A stretch of DNA of 21,505 bases from Prosthecobacter debontii (GCA_945883455.1 CAMCXJ010000012.1:1-21505), one strand, 5' to 3'. Shown: positions 7,548-15,300, numbered from the stretch's first letter. Notes: a model not told the origin generated them from the sequence alone. Made by a program: numbers and translations.

Positions 7548-8825
7548 TCAGGCAGAAGTGACATCACCTGCGACGATGGAGTTGGCGCGGGCGAGGATGG
7601 CGTTTGCCTCTTCTTCGGTGATCTCGAGAGCGCCTGCCAGGAAATCGGAAGGCATGTCGATGATCATCTCCGCGCTAACTCCGCCTATCAGCGTGAGTTT
7701 CTCCGCCATCTCGTCGGTGATACCGAGTTGCTCGCCGAGCGTGTGGGCCACGCCGCCGATCTTGTCGCGGAACTGCTCTTCCTTCGTCTCATCGCGGCGC
7801 ACCTGCACGTCCCAGCCCATGAGGCGGGAGGAAAGGCGGGCGTTCTGACCCTTGCGGCCGATGGCCTTGCTGAGATCCTCCTCGCTGACCGTGACGTTGA
7901 CGATCTTGTCCTCCTTGTTCACGGAAATGGTGATCAGTTCGGCGGGCTTCAGTGCCTCGCGGACAAGCTCCGCCGGATCCTCACTCCAGCGGATGATATC
8001 GACCTTCTCGTTATTGAGCTCGCGGACGATGTTCTTCACGCGCGCCCCGCGCATACCGACACATGCACCGACTGGATCGACCTTCGGGTCGTTGCTCCAG
8101 ACGGCGACTTTCGTGCGGAAACCGGATTCGCGGGCGATGGCGCGGATCTCGACGGTGTGGTCGGAAATCTCGTTGACCTCGGCCTCGAAAAGGCGGCGGA
8201 CGAAATTTGGGTGGCTGCGCGAAAGGATGATCTCCGGGCCGCGGCCTTCGTTCTCGACCGCCAGCACGTAGCAGCGGATGCGGTCGCCGATATTGTAATC
8301 CTCGCCTTGGACGCGCTCTTTGTTCGGCATGATGCCCTCGAACTTACCGAGGTCGATCATCACGTCGTTGCGCTCGAAGCGACGGACGGTTCCGGAAACG
8401 ATGTCCCCTGCCCTGTCCTTGAACTCCTCGTAAATCATCTCCTTCTCCGCCTGGCGCAGGCGCTGCATCATCGTCTGCTTCGCGGTCTGCACGGCGATGC
8501 GCCCGAAGTCCTTCGGCGTGACGTTGAACTCCAGCTTGCCGTCGAGTTCGATTGCCGGATCCTTTTTCAGGGCGATGGCAAGGGGAACTTCGTTGAACTT
8601 GTCTTGGTGGTCGTCGTCCGCCACCACGGTCAGCGATGCGAAAATCTTGGTGCTTCCCTTTTTTGTATCCACCTCGGCGCGTAGAACCTCGATAGCATCA
8701 GCACCGGGAACCATCTTCCGGTAGGCGGAAACAAAAGAAAACTCGAGGGCGGCGACGATCTTTTCGCGATCGATCCCTTTCTCTTTTTCGTAATATTCGA
8801 TGAGTGCGACGATGTCGTTGGTCAT
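7548..8825 (-). CDS. nusA: Transcription termination/antitermination protein NusA
   Basis: The 425-residue protein binds RNA polymerase and nascent RNA and modulates pausing, termination and antitermination. Visible domains are the N-terminal polymerase-binding domain (1-130), the S1 domain (about 138-205, with GDIVSGTVRRFERNDVMIDL), two KH domains (GMRGARVKNI at 257-266; AIGRKGQNARL at 321-331), and one C-terminal helix-hairpin-helix-like repeat (about 365-412) instead of the two acidic repeats of the E. coli protein. The gene opens the nusA-infB-rbfA block. The usual upstream neighbour rimP is missing here. The 226-base leader contains two hairpins, annotated separately. Confidence 0.97.
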   Translation of the reverse strand: MTNDIVALIEYYEKEKGIDREKIVAALEFSFVSAYRKMVPGADAIEVLRAEVDTKKGSTKIFASLTVVADDDHQDKFNEVPLAIALKKDPAIELDGKLEFNVTPKDFGRIAVQTAKQTMMQRLRQAEKEMIYEEFKDRAGDIVSGTVRRFERNDVMIDLGKFEGIMPNKERVQGEDYNIGDRIRCYVLAVENEGRGPEIILSRSHPNFVRRLFEAEVNEISDHTVEIRAIARESGFRTKVAVWSNDPKVDPVGACVGMRGARVKNIVRELNNEKVDIIRWSEDPAELVREALKPAELITISVNKEDKIVNVTVSEEDLSKAIGRKGQNARLSSRLMGWDVQVRRDETKEEQFRDKIGGVAHTLGEQLGITDEMAEKLTLIGGVSAEMIIDMPSDFLAGALEITEEEANAILARANSIVAGDVTSA

Positions 8826-8870
8826 GGTGGCGGGCGGTGTTCGGGGAATTTGTTCCGGGCGTTTGTTGCG

Positions 8871-8923
8871 GTCTCTTTACGAGACTCCCAAAGACGCAAA
8901 AGAGTGGGTTTTTGACCCACTCT
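8871..8923 (-). terminator. Terminator-like hairpin and second hairpin in the nusA leader
   Basis: On the minus strand AGAGTGGGT (8923-8915) and ACCCACTCT (8909-8901) form a perfect 9-base-pair stem with a 5-base loop, followed by TTTTGCGTCTTT. About 15 bases further on, GTCTC (8885-8881) and GAGAC (8875-8871) form a smaller hairpin. The first is most simply the terminator of the ilvE-mcsA-mcsB-clpC-SH3 operon, 129 bases past its last stop. If nusA starts transcription upstream of it (a weak TTGCAA-N17-TAGAAG lies at 8981-8953), it could act as an attenuator in the nusA leader. The T-tract is imperfect, so its strength is uncertain. The rest of 8826-9051 shows no gene. Confidence 0.6.
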
Positions 8924-9051
8924 CCGTTTCACAGAGCTTGTTCGTTGACGGTCTTCTAGGTGTGAAAGAACAGCCTTGCAAGCCGAAAGTCACGTGAGAA
9001 ATCCCATTCCTCAGTGACCTGCGGAAAGCCGTAATGAATACTACGGCGGTG

Positions 9052-9408
9052 TTAGTTCTTGGGATGGAGAAGGTAGCCAGCGACCCAGCCTTGCCCGCCG
9101 CTCTCGTTCTGGCACCAATGCCAGCCGTAGATTTGCCTTAGGGAAGTGAGCGCATCGCCGCGCCGCAACTTGAGCACGGTGGGATCGAAATCCTCCAGCG
9201 CGGCCCAGCGGTCTTCGCCGAGGGGTTCGAGGATGTCGGCGGGGACGTAGCCGTTGCGGCCGCTGGAATCACTCACCCAGATCCAGCCGGGCCATGCCTT
9301 ATCGGCGGGACCGCTGGTCACCTCCTGCCCGGCGGTCAGGTGCAGGGCATGGGTGTCGCGCTCCTCATAATCGGCGTTCGCGGTGAAATAAGCGTTATCG
9401 GTTTCCAT
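9052..9408 (-). CDS. Small double-SH3-domain protein downstream of clpC
   Basis: The 118-residue protein (from the ATG at 9408) appears to consist of two SH3-like domains. The first, about 5-62, has YEERDTHALHLTAG, the paired tryptophans WPGWIWV and the NGYVPADIL strand. The second, about 67-118, has AALEDFDPTVLKLRRGD, GWHWCQNESGGQGWVAGYLL. This ALYDF...GW.W...G..G.VP pattern is the canonical SH3 type rather than the bacterial SH3b type. There is no signal peptide, so it is likely cytoplasmic. A GTG at 9420 overlaps the clpC stop (GTGA) and is an alternative start adding four residues. Its position as last gene of the mcsA-mcsB-clpC operon suggests a link to that proteolytic system. This is inference only. 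Confidence 0.82.
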   Translation of the reverse strand: METDNAYFTANADYEERDTHALHLTAGQEVTSGPADKAWPGWIWVSDSSGRNGYVPADILEPLGEDRWAALEDFDPTVLKLRRGDALTSLRQIYGWHWCQNESGGQGWVAGYLLHPKN

Positions 9409-9416
9409 GATGTAAA

Positions 9417-11963
9417 TCACTCAGCTCCCACCGTGGCGACATCAGGCTGCGGCTCGCCGTCGGCGCGGGAGCTTTCGAAAACGAGTTCCTCGCTGCCTTC
9501 CTTGCGGACGACCTGGACAATATCCCCTGTTTTCACCGTGCCGCGCAACAAGGCCTCGGCGAGCGGATCCTCCAGGAAGCGCTCCACCGCGCGGCGCATC
9601 GGGCGCGCGCCGTAGGCAGGATCGAAGCCTTTCTCGGCGAGCAGATCGCGGGCTTCCGGGGAAAGGGTCATCACGACCTCCTTCTCCTTGAGGCGCTTGA
9701 CGAGCTTGGAAACCTCTAGATCCACGATCTGGTTGAGATCCACCTTCTCCAGCATGTGGAAGACCACGAGGTCATCGAGGCGGTTGAGGAACTCCGGTTT
9801 GAAATAGCGTTTCGATTCCTCGAGGATCTTCGCCTTCATGCCCTCGAAATCAGATTCGTCCGCATTCATCGCGCCGAAGCCGAGCGAGGTCTGGCGCTTG
9901 ATCGTCGAGGCACCGACATTCGAAGTCATGATGATAATCGTATTGCGGAAATCGATCTTCCGGCCCAGCGAGTCGGTGACCGTGCCGTCCTCGAGGATCT
10001 GCAGGAGCAGGTTCATCACGTCCGGATGGGCTTTCTCGACCTCGTCGAAAAGCACGACCGAATACGGCCTGCGGCGGACGGCCTCGGAAAGCTGGCCGCC
10101 TTCCTCATAGCCGACATAACCCGGAGGCGAGCCGATCAGGCGGCTGGCGGTGAATTTCTCCATGTATTCCGACATGTCGATCTGAATGAGTGCCTCCGCG
10201 TCGCCGAACATGAACTCCGCGAGGTTGCGGGCGAGATAGGTTTTCCCGACACCCGTGGGGCCGAGGAAAAGGAACGACCCAATGGGGCGCTTCGGATCCT
10301 TGAGATCGGCGCGGGAGCGGCGGAGCGCCTTGGAAATGGCGATGACCGCTTCGTTCTGGCCGATCACGCGGCCTTTGAGCTCGTCCTCCATTTTCAGGAG
10401 CTTTTCGGTCTCCTTCTGCTCCATGCGCTGCAGCGGCACGCCCGTCCATTTCGAGACGACCGACATAATATCCTGGTCGTCCACGATGACGACCTTCTCC
10501 TCGGAGGAGGCACGCCATGCTTTGAGCGTTTCCTCGAGGTGCTTCTTGGCCTGCTTTTCGTCGTCGCGGAGGGCGGCGGCTTTTTCGAAATCTTGGGCAG
10601 AGATAGCGGCAACCTTCTCGCGCAGAATCTCCTCGATTTTCAGCTCCGCTTCCTTGATGGCAGGTGGGCGGGTCATCGTGCCGATGCGGGCACGCGCGCC
10701 GGCCTCGTCAAGGACGTCGATCGCCTTGTCGGGCAGATAACGGGCGGTTAGGTAGCGGGAAGTGAGTTTCACGGACGCCTCGATGGCAGCTGGGGTGTAT
10801 TGCGCCTTGTGGTGCGTCTCGTATTTGTCGCGCAAGCCCTGGAGGATGAGGATCGCGTCCTCGACGGACGGCTCGTTTACCTTGACCTGTTGGAAGCGGC
10901 GCTCGAGGGCGGAGTCCTTCTCGATGTATTTGCGGAATTCGTTGAGCGTGGTCGCGCCGACGCATTGCAGTTCGGAGCGGCTTAGGGCGGGCTTGATGAT
11001 GTTGGAAGCGTCCATCGCGCCTTCCGCAGAACCCGCGCCGACGATCGTGTGCAGCTCGTCGATGAAAAGGATCACGTTCTTCACCTTGCGGATCTCGTCC
11101 ATCACCGCCTTGATGCGCTCCTCGAACTGGCCGCGGTATTTCGTGCCCGCCACCATCAGCGCGAGGTCGAGGGTGATTACGCGCTTGTCGCGCAGAAGCT
11201 CCGGGACGTTGCCGGTGACGATTTCCTGCGCCAAGCCTTCCACGATGGCGGTTTTGCCAACTCCGGCCTCACCGATCAGCACAGGATTGTTTTTCGTGCG
11301 GCGGCAAAGGATCTGGATCACGCGCTCGATCTCGCTCTCGCGGCCGATGACGGGATCGAGCCCACCTTCCTTGGCGAGTTTCGTGAGATCGCGGCCGAAC
11401 GCCTTGAGCGCCGGGGTTTTGGTTTTGCCTTCCGCTTCGCTGTTGTCGGCGTTGGATGGGCTTTCGTCCTCGAAGCCCGCCATGTCGTCGTCTTCATCAT
11501 CATCATCCTCCATGTCGTCGGGGGAGAAATTCGGATCAATCTCGGCGAGAACCTCGTTGCGGGTGCGCTGGATATCGACGTCGAGGCGCTTGAGCACGCG
11601 CGCGGCGACACCTTCGCCCTCGCGCAGCAGACCGAGCAGAAGGTGCTCGGTGCCGACATAGGAATGGTTGAGCGCCTTCGCCTCCTTGTTGGCGAGGGCG
11701 AGGACTTTCTTCACGCGCGGCGTGTAGGGGATGTTTCCGACAGCCTTCTGGGGCGGGCCGGAGCCGACCTCTTTCTCGACCTCCTGGCGCACGGCTTCCA
11801 GTTCGAGACCCATGCGCTCGAGCACGTTCACGGCGACTCCCTGGCCGAGCTTGATCAAGCCGAGCAGAAGGTGCTCCGTGCCGACATAGGCGTGGTTGAA
11901 ACGGTCGGCCTCCTTGCGGGCTAGGGCCAGCACCTGTTGCGCTCTGGGTGTGAAATTGTTCAT
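9417..11963 (-). CDS. clpC: ATP-dependent Clp protease ATP-binding subunit ClpC
   Basis: The 848-residue Hsp100 unfoldase feeds proteins to ClpP. Two N-terminal Clp repeats lie at about 4-65 and 80-142, each with VGTEHLLLGL. A highly acidic linker (151-160 nearly all Asp/Glu) precedes AAA domain 1: Walker A GEAGVGKT at 231-238, Walker B VILFIDELH near 297-305. The middle coiled-coil carries a UVR motif (about 443-477), the mark of ClpC as opposed to ClpB or ClpA. AAA domain 2 has Walker A GPTGVGKT at 568-575 and Walker B VVLFDE near 636-641. The LGF tripeptide at 694-696 is the expected ClpP-docking loop. The ATG overlaps the mcsB stop (ATGA). No clpP is in the window. Confidence 0.97.
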   Translation of the reverse strand: MNNFTPRAQQVLALARKEADRFNHAYVGTEHLLLGLIKLGQGVAVNVLERMGLELEAVRQEVEKEVGSGPPQKAVGNIPYTPRVKKVLALANKEAKALNHSYVGTEHLLLGLLREGEGVAARVLKRLDVDIQRTRNEVLAEIDPNFSPDDMEDDDDEDDDMAGFEDESPSNADNSEAEGKTKTPALKAFGRDLTKLAKEGGLDPVIGRESEIERVIQILCRRTKNNPVLIGEAGVGKTAIVEGLAQEIVTGNVPELLRDKRVITLDLALMVAGTKYRGQFEERIKAVMDEIRKVKNVILFIDELHTIVGAGSAEGAMDASNIIKPALSRSELQCVGATTLNEFRKYIEKDSALERRFQQVKVNEPSVEDAILILQGLRDKYETHHKAQYTPAAIEASVKLTSRYLTARYLPDKAIDVLDEAGARARIGTMTRPPAIKEAELKIEEILREKVAAISAQDFEKAAALRDDEKQAKKHLEETLKAWRASSEEKVVIVDDQDIMSVVSKWTGVPLQRMEQKETEKLLKMEDELKGRVIGQNEAVIAISKALRRSRADLKDPKRPIGSFLFLGPTGVGKTYLARNLAEFMFGDAEALIQIDMSEYMEKFTASRLIGSPPGYVGYEEGGQLSEAVRRRPYSVVLFDEVEKAHPDVMNLLLQILEDGTVTDSLGRKIDFRNTIIIMTSNVGASTIKRQTSLGFGAMNADESDFEGMKAKILEESKRYFKPEFLNRLDDLVVFHMLEKVDLNQIVDLEVSKLVKRLKEKEVVMTLSPEARDLLAEKGFDPAYGARPMRRAVERFLEDPLAEALLRGTVKTGDIVQVVRKEGSEELVFESSRADGEPQPDVATVGAE

Positions 11964-13090
11964 TCGTTTTCAGGGTTGCCGCCTTCGGGGAAGCGGTCTG
12001 TTTCTTCGTTGTTGGAGATACGTTTATCAGGCGTATCGAGTGATTGCAAACGGGAGCGCATGATTTCCGCGCGGATCGAATCGCGGTGATCGGGCGAAAG
12101 TTTCATGCCTGCATGAAGCTGGAGGTGCGCCTGCTGGATGTCCATCAGAAGCGTGTCGCAGAGATTCACGGTGTCGGCGGGGAAAAAGCCGAGGTTTCCG
12201 CCGAGCCGGAGCAGCGAGAGGTGGTTCAGCGCCTCCTTGGAATCGATGAGATGCGCGTGCCGCAGCACCCCGTAGGCGCGCCCGATCTTGTCGGCGACCA
12301 TGTGCGGATCGTCCTCCATGAGTTTCTCGCGGGCGTTCTGCTCGTGGCCGGCGACCTGTGCGATGACCCGCTCCAGCCGCGTGATGATCGTTTCCTCGCT
12401 CTCGCCGAGCGTGGATTGGTTCGACATCTGGTAAAGGTTTCCGAGCGATTCCGTCCCCTCGCCGTAAAGCCCGCGCACCGCCAGGCCGATCTTGGCGACC
12501 GCCTGAAGCACCGGGCCGATCTGGTCGCTGAGGACGAGGCCGGGCAGGTGCAGCATCGCGGAAGCGCGGAGGCCGGTGCCGAGATTTGTCGGGCAGGTGG
12601 TGAGGTAGCCGAGGGTCGGGTCGAAGGCGTATTCGAGTTTTTTCTCCAGCTCGCTGTCGAGGGCGGAGAGCGAGTTGAAAGCCTCGGTGAGGCGCAGGCC
12701 GGGGCGGATGGCCTGCATGCGGAGGTGATCCTCCTCGTTGATCATGATCGAGAAACTCTGCCGCCTCTCGATCACCGCCGCCGAGCCCTCGCCGCGCGCC
12801 GCGTGTTCGCGGGAAATGAGATGGCGCTCGACCAGCACCTGTTTCTGCACGGGCGTGAGATCTCCCAGTTCGCGGGAAAAGGCGTCCTTCATCGCGGAAA
12901 GCTCCTCCACGGCGGGCCGCAGCACCGCCAGCGTTTCGGCGCGTTCGTCACGCTTCGCCCAGCCAGGAAAGGAATGGCCGCGCAGATTTCTCGCCAAGCG
13001 GATGCGCGAGGTCAGCACCGCACCGTGCTCGGTCTGCGCCCCGGTCATCCAGTCCGCCGGGTGGCGGATCAATGTCGAGAAACGCATCAT
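11960..13090 (-). CDS. mcsB: Protein arginine kinase McsB
   Basis: The 376-residue enzyme belongs to the phosphagen kinase superfamily. In Bacillus it phosphorylates arginines and so marks proteins for ClpC-ClpP. Catalytic elements are present: the nucleotide-binding SRIRLARN (28-35), NEEDHLR (118-124), the cysteine C166 within TTCPTNLGTG, and the NQSTLGESEE segment (224-233). The RDSIRA hexapeptide at 336-341 fits the RDxxRA phosphoarginine-binding motif described for active McsB. Together these suggest a working kinase rather than a degenerate paralogue. A charged tail of about 25 residues follows the last motif. The start ATG overlaps the mcsA stop, and the stop overlaps clpC. A second ATG one codon on is an equivalent start. 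Confidence 0.95.
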   Translation of the reverse strand: MMRFSTLIRHPADWMTGAQTEHGAVLTSRIRLARNLRGHSFPGWAKRDERAETLAVLRPAVEELSAMKDAFSRELGDLTPVQKQVLVERHLISREHAARGEGSAAVIERRQSFSIMINEEDHLRMQAIRPGLRLTEAFNSLSALDSELEKKLEYAFDPTLGYLTTCPTNLGTGLRASAMLHLPGLVLSDQIGPVLQAVAKIGLAVRGLYGEGTESLGNLYQMSNQSTLGESEETIITRLERVIAQVAGHEQNAREKLMEDDPHMVADKIGRAYGVLRHAHLIDSKEALNHLSLLRLGGNLGFFPADTVNLCDTLLMDIQQAHLQLHAGMKLSPDHRDSIRAEIMRSRLQSLDTPDKRISNNEETDRFPEGGNPENE

Positions 13091-13596
13091 ATCTTCACCT
13101 CATCCAGGGTTCGGATTTCATCGCGCAAGCCCGCCGCGATCTCGTAGCTCTCGGAGGCGATGGCCTGCTCCAGCTTCGTCCGCAGCTCCTCTATGCGCTG
13201 GTGGCGGGTATGGCTTTCCATCAGCCCTTCCGGCACCTTGCCGATGTGGCTCACGCCCTTGTGCATGCCGCGCAGCATCGGGGCGACCTCCTCCGAAAAA
13301 ACATGATAGCAGTTCCCACAGCCGAACCTCCGCACCTTGCGCAGGTCGTCGATGGTGAATCCGCATTCCGGGCAGACCTTCGCGCCGCCCGCCGACCTTT
13401 CCTTGCGCTGGGTGGGGGCACCTGTCGTGGCTTTCTCGAATTTCCCGAGCAGCATGTCCGCCAGCGAGAATCCGGTGGGATCCGTCACGCCGCGCTCCTT
13501 CGCACAACTATCGCACAGGCAAACCTTCTTCATCTGCCCCTCCGCGAGTTGCGTGAGGAACACGGTCGCCTTGCTATCGCAATAGTCGCACTTCAT
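13087..13596 (-). CDS. mcsA: McsA, zinc-binding UVR-domain activator of McsB
   Basis: The 169-residue protein carries four cysteine clusters, C3-C6, C26/C28-C31, C75-C78 and C93-C96, expected to bind zinc. A C-terminal UVR coiled-coil motif occupies about 132-166 (RIEELRTKLEQAI...YEIAAGLRDEI). In Firmicutes McsA is the activator of McsB and contacts ClpC. It lies first in the mcsA-mcsB-clpC series with a 4-base overlap to mcsB, and follows ilvE after 20 bases. No ctsR repressor gene, which heads the equivalent Bacillus operon, is present. Confidence 0.93.
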   Translation of the reverse strand: MKCDYCDSKATVFLTQLAEGQMKKVCLCDSCAKERGVTDPTGFSLADMLLGKFEKATTGAPTQRKERSAGGAKVCPECGFTIDDLRKVRRFGCGNCYHVFSEEVAPMLRGMHKGVSHIGKVPEGLMESHTRHQRIEELRTKLEQAIASESYEIAAGLRDEIRTLDEVKI

Positions 13597-13616
13597 TTCA
13601 TCAATAATCTAACACA

Positions 13617-14486
13617 TTACGCAAACGGCGTGCCGGTATTCATCGCGAGTTCGTGAAATTCCGCGAGGAAACGCTTCGTGAGTTCGCCGGGTTTCCCATC
13701 GCCGATCACCCGCCTGTCGAGCGACACTACGGGGATCACCTCCGCCGCCGTGCCGGTGAGGAAACACTCGTCCGCGATGAAAATATCATACCTTGTGAGC
13801 GAGCGCTCGATCACCCGGATGCCGAGCTTTTCGGCGATCTCGAACATCACCGCCCGCGTGATCCCGTCTAGCGCGCCATCGGAAATCAGCGGCGTGAGCA
13901 GCTCGCCGTTCTTGAAAAGGAACAGGTTGTCGCCGGTGCATTCCGCCACATAGCCCTGCTCGTTGAGCATCACCGCCTCCAGCGCGCCGCCCTGGATGGC
14001 CTCGACCTTGGCCATGATGTTGTTGAGATAGTTCAGGCTCTTCACCTGCGGCATCAGCGCGCCGGGTGCAGGGCGGCGCGTCGCGCAGGTGATGATCGCG
14101 AGGCCGTTTTTGTAATGCTCCTCGGGATAAAGCTTGATCGTCGAGGCGATGATAAACATCGAGGGCTTCGGGCAAAGGTAGGGGTTCAGGCCCAGCTCTC
14201 CGGCTCCGCGCGTCACCACCAGCCGGATGTAACCGTCGCGCAGACCGTTGGCCGCCACCGTCTCGCAGGTGAAACGGCAAACCTCTTCCTGTGTCCACGG
14301 CATGTTCAGCAGGATCGCCTTCGCCGAATCGAACAACCGGTGGATATGCTCCTCCAATCGGAACACCCTCCCATTATAGAAACGAATCCCCTCGAAGATC
14401 CCATCCCCATACAACAACCCGTGGTCGAAAACCGAAATTTTCGCCGCGCTTTCATCCACCAACTCTCCGTCTAACCAGATTTTCAT
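13617..14486 (-). CDS. ilvE: Branched-chain amino-acid aminotransferase (fold-type IV PLP enzyme)
   Basis: The 289-residue enzyme is a class IV aminotransferase, expected to make Leu, Ile and Val from their 2-keto acids with glutamate as amino donor. DHGLLYGDGIFEGIR is at 21-35, the PLP lysine is K149 in the VKSLNYLNN motif, E182 is in the AECTGDN motif, and GALDGITR (204-211) binds the cofactor phosphate. The YLNNIMAKVEA stretch is typical of branched-chain enzymes rather than of D-alanine aminotransferase or aminodeoxychorismate lyase, which are the alternatives. It is the first gene of the mcsA-mcsB-clpC operon, an unusual functional pairing. The ATG at 14486 gives the standard N-terminus. 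Confidence 0.9.
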   Translation of the reverse strand: MKIWLDGELVDESAAKISVFDHGLLYGDGIFEGIRFYNGRVFRLEEHIHRLFDSAKAILLNMPWTQEEVCRFTCETVAANGLRDGYIRLVVTRGAGELGLNPYLCPKPSMFIIASTIKLYPEEHYKNGLAIITCATRRPAPGALMPQVKSLNYLNNIMAKVEAIQGGALEAVMLNEQGYVAECTGDNLFLFKNGELLTPLISDGALDGITRAVMFEIAEKLGIRVIERSLTRYDIFIADECFLTGTAAEVIPVVSLDRRVIGDGKPGELTKRFLAEFHELAMNTGTPFA

Positions 14487-14501
14487 GCTTTCTCGACCCG
14501 A

Positions 14502-14529
14502 ATCCTAAGCGACCCGGACACCGTGGCAA
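14502..14529 (-). promoter_or_regulatory. Candidate promoter of the ilvE-mcsA-mcsB-clpC operon
   Basis: On the minus strand TTGCCA (14529-14524), a 16-base spacer and TAGGAT (14507-14502) resemble a sigma-70-type promoter. Transcription would start only about 10 bases before the ilvE ATG, so the message would have a very short leader. The -10 match is modest. Confidence 0.35.
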
Positions 14530-14558
14530 GCGGCGGATGAGAAAAAAGCATCCCGTGG

Positions 14559-14602
14559 CTGGGACTTGCAGTCCCAGTCCGTCGTGGGGACATCCTGTCC
14601 CC
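14559..14602. repeat. Two adjacent triloop hairpins in the ilvE-pyrE intergenic region
   Basis: CTGGGACT-TGC-AGTCCCAG (14559-14577) is a perfect 8-base-pair stem with a 3-base loop. GGGGACA-TCC-TGTCCCC (14586-14602) is a perfect 7-base-pair stem, again with a 3-base loop. They lie between the divergent ilvE and pyrE genes and neither has a T-tract. They look like small dispersed palindromic repeats rather than terminators. Confidence 0.7.
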
Positions 14603-14626
14603 GCTTCCCTCTCCCACTTCTCTTCC

Positions 14627-14656
14627 TTGACGCTTCCCTCTTCCTTGAAGTTTAAA
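14627..14656 (+). promoter_or_regulatory. Candidate promoter of pyrE
   Basis: TTGACG (14627-14632) and TTTAAA (14651-14656) are 18 bases apart. The -10 box falls inside the heptamer tandem repeat, so repeat-number changes would move or alter it. Transcription would start about 30 bases before the pyrE ATG. Confidence 0.35.
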
Positions 14657-14675
14657 GTTTAAAGTTTGAAGTTTA
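14648..14675 (+). repeat. Four tandem AAGTTTA heptamers just upstream of pyrE
   Basis: Four consecutive 7-base units read AAGTTTA, AAGTTTA, AAGTTTG and AAGTTTA, ending 16 bases before the pyrE start codon. The tract is AT-rich in otherwise GC-rich DNA. It overlaps the likely -10 region and the 5' leader. Confidence 0.85.
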
Positions 14676-14691
14676 TATCCAAAGTCAGCCC

Positions 14692-15258
14692 ATGCTCCAA
14701 ACCACCGCCGACCTCAAAGCCCTGCTCCTGAAAAAATCCGTCCGTACCGGAACCTTCACCCTCGCCTCCGGCAAGCAGTCCGACCTCTACATCGACTGCC
14801 GAGTCACCGCCCTCGACCCCTTCGGCGCCGCCCTCATCGGCGATCTCGGCTGGCATGCCATTCGTTCCAAGATCCATTCGGAAAAACTATCCATCCAGTC
14901 CATCGGCGGCATGACCCTTGGGGCGGATCCCATCTCGCTCGCCATCGGCATGGCCTCCGCCCGCCAGCATCCGGACGAGGCGCTCCAGGTTTTCACCGTC
15001 CGCAAGGAACCGAAAGGCCATGGCGCAGGCAAACAAATCGAGGGCAACTTCGCCCCCGGCCAGAATGTGATCGTCGTCGATGACGTCATCACCACCGGCG
15101 GCTCCACCCTGAAAGCCATCGACGCCATTGAGCGCGAGGGCGGCCACGTAAAATTCTGCATTGTCCTAGTCGATCGCGAGGAAGGCGGCCGACAGGCCAT
15201 CGAGGCAAGGGGCATCCACGTCATCCCCCTGTTCACGCGGACGACCTTGCTCGGCTAG
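14692..15258 (+). CDS. pyrE: Orotate phosphoribosyltransferase
   Basis: The 188-residue enzyme joins orotate and PRPP to give orotidine monophosphate in pyrimidine synthesis. Visible features are the N-terminal TGTFTLASGKQSDLYIDCR segment (19-37) that covers the active site, the RKEPKGHGAGKQIEG loop (about 104-118) with the catalytic lysines, and the PRPP-binding signature VIVVDDVITTGGSTLKAI (about 127-144). The ATG at 14692 is preceded by no Shine-Dalgarno sequence. The gene stands alone, divergent from ilvE, and decayed sequence follows it. Confidence 0.96.
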   Translation: MLQTTADLKALLLKKSVRTGTFTLASGKQSDLYIDCRVTALDPFGAALIGDLGWHAIRSKIHSEKLSIQSIGGMTLGADPISLAIGMASARQHPDEALQVFTVRKEPKGHGAGKQIEGNFAPGQNVIVVDDVITTGGSTLKAIDAIEREGGHVKFCIVLVDREEGGRQAIEARGIHVIPLFTRTTLLG

Positions 15259-15264
15259 CAAGGA

Positions 15265-15284
15265 GGGGCTGCCTTCGGCTGCCC
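15265..15284 (+). repeat. Triloop hairpin directly after pyrE
   Basis: GGGC-T-GCC pairs with GGC-T-GCCC around a TTC loop (7 pairs and one T-T mismatch), starting 7 bases past the pyrE stop. Outer bases (GAGGGG at 15263 and the C-rich stretch ending at 15299) could extend it. No T-tract follows, so termination is doubtful. It shares the 3-base-loop form of the hairpins upstream of pyrE. Confidence 0.45.
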
Positions 15285-15300
15285 GGCAACCCCGCCCTCT

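Noticed and set aside
6376..8684. Long plus-strand frames antisense to infB and nusA (327 and 465 codons)
   Set aside because: Both are exact shadows of conserved minus-strand genes and show no recognisable domains.
8940..9040. Possible tRNA or small RNA gene upstream of nusA
   Set aside because: No cloverleaf, anticodon stem or TTCGA loop could be assembled from the sequence, and no SRP-RNA core was seen.
9756..11924. Plus-strand frames of about 300 codons antisense to clpC
   Set aside because: They mirror the clpC coding sequence, with unnatural composition and no start context.
12044..13656. Plus-strand frames antisense to mcsA and mcsB
   Set aside because: They are shadows of genes with clear catalytic and zinc motifs on the other strand.
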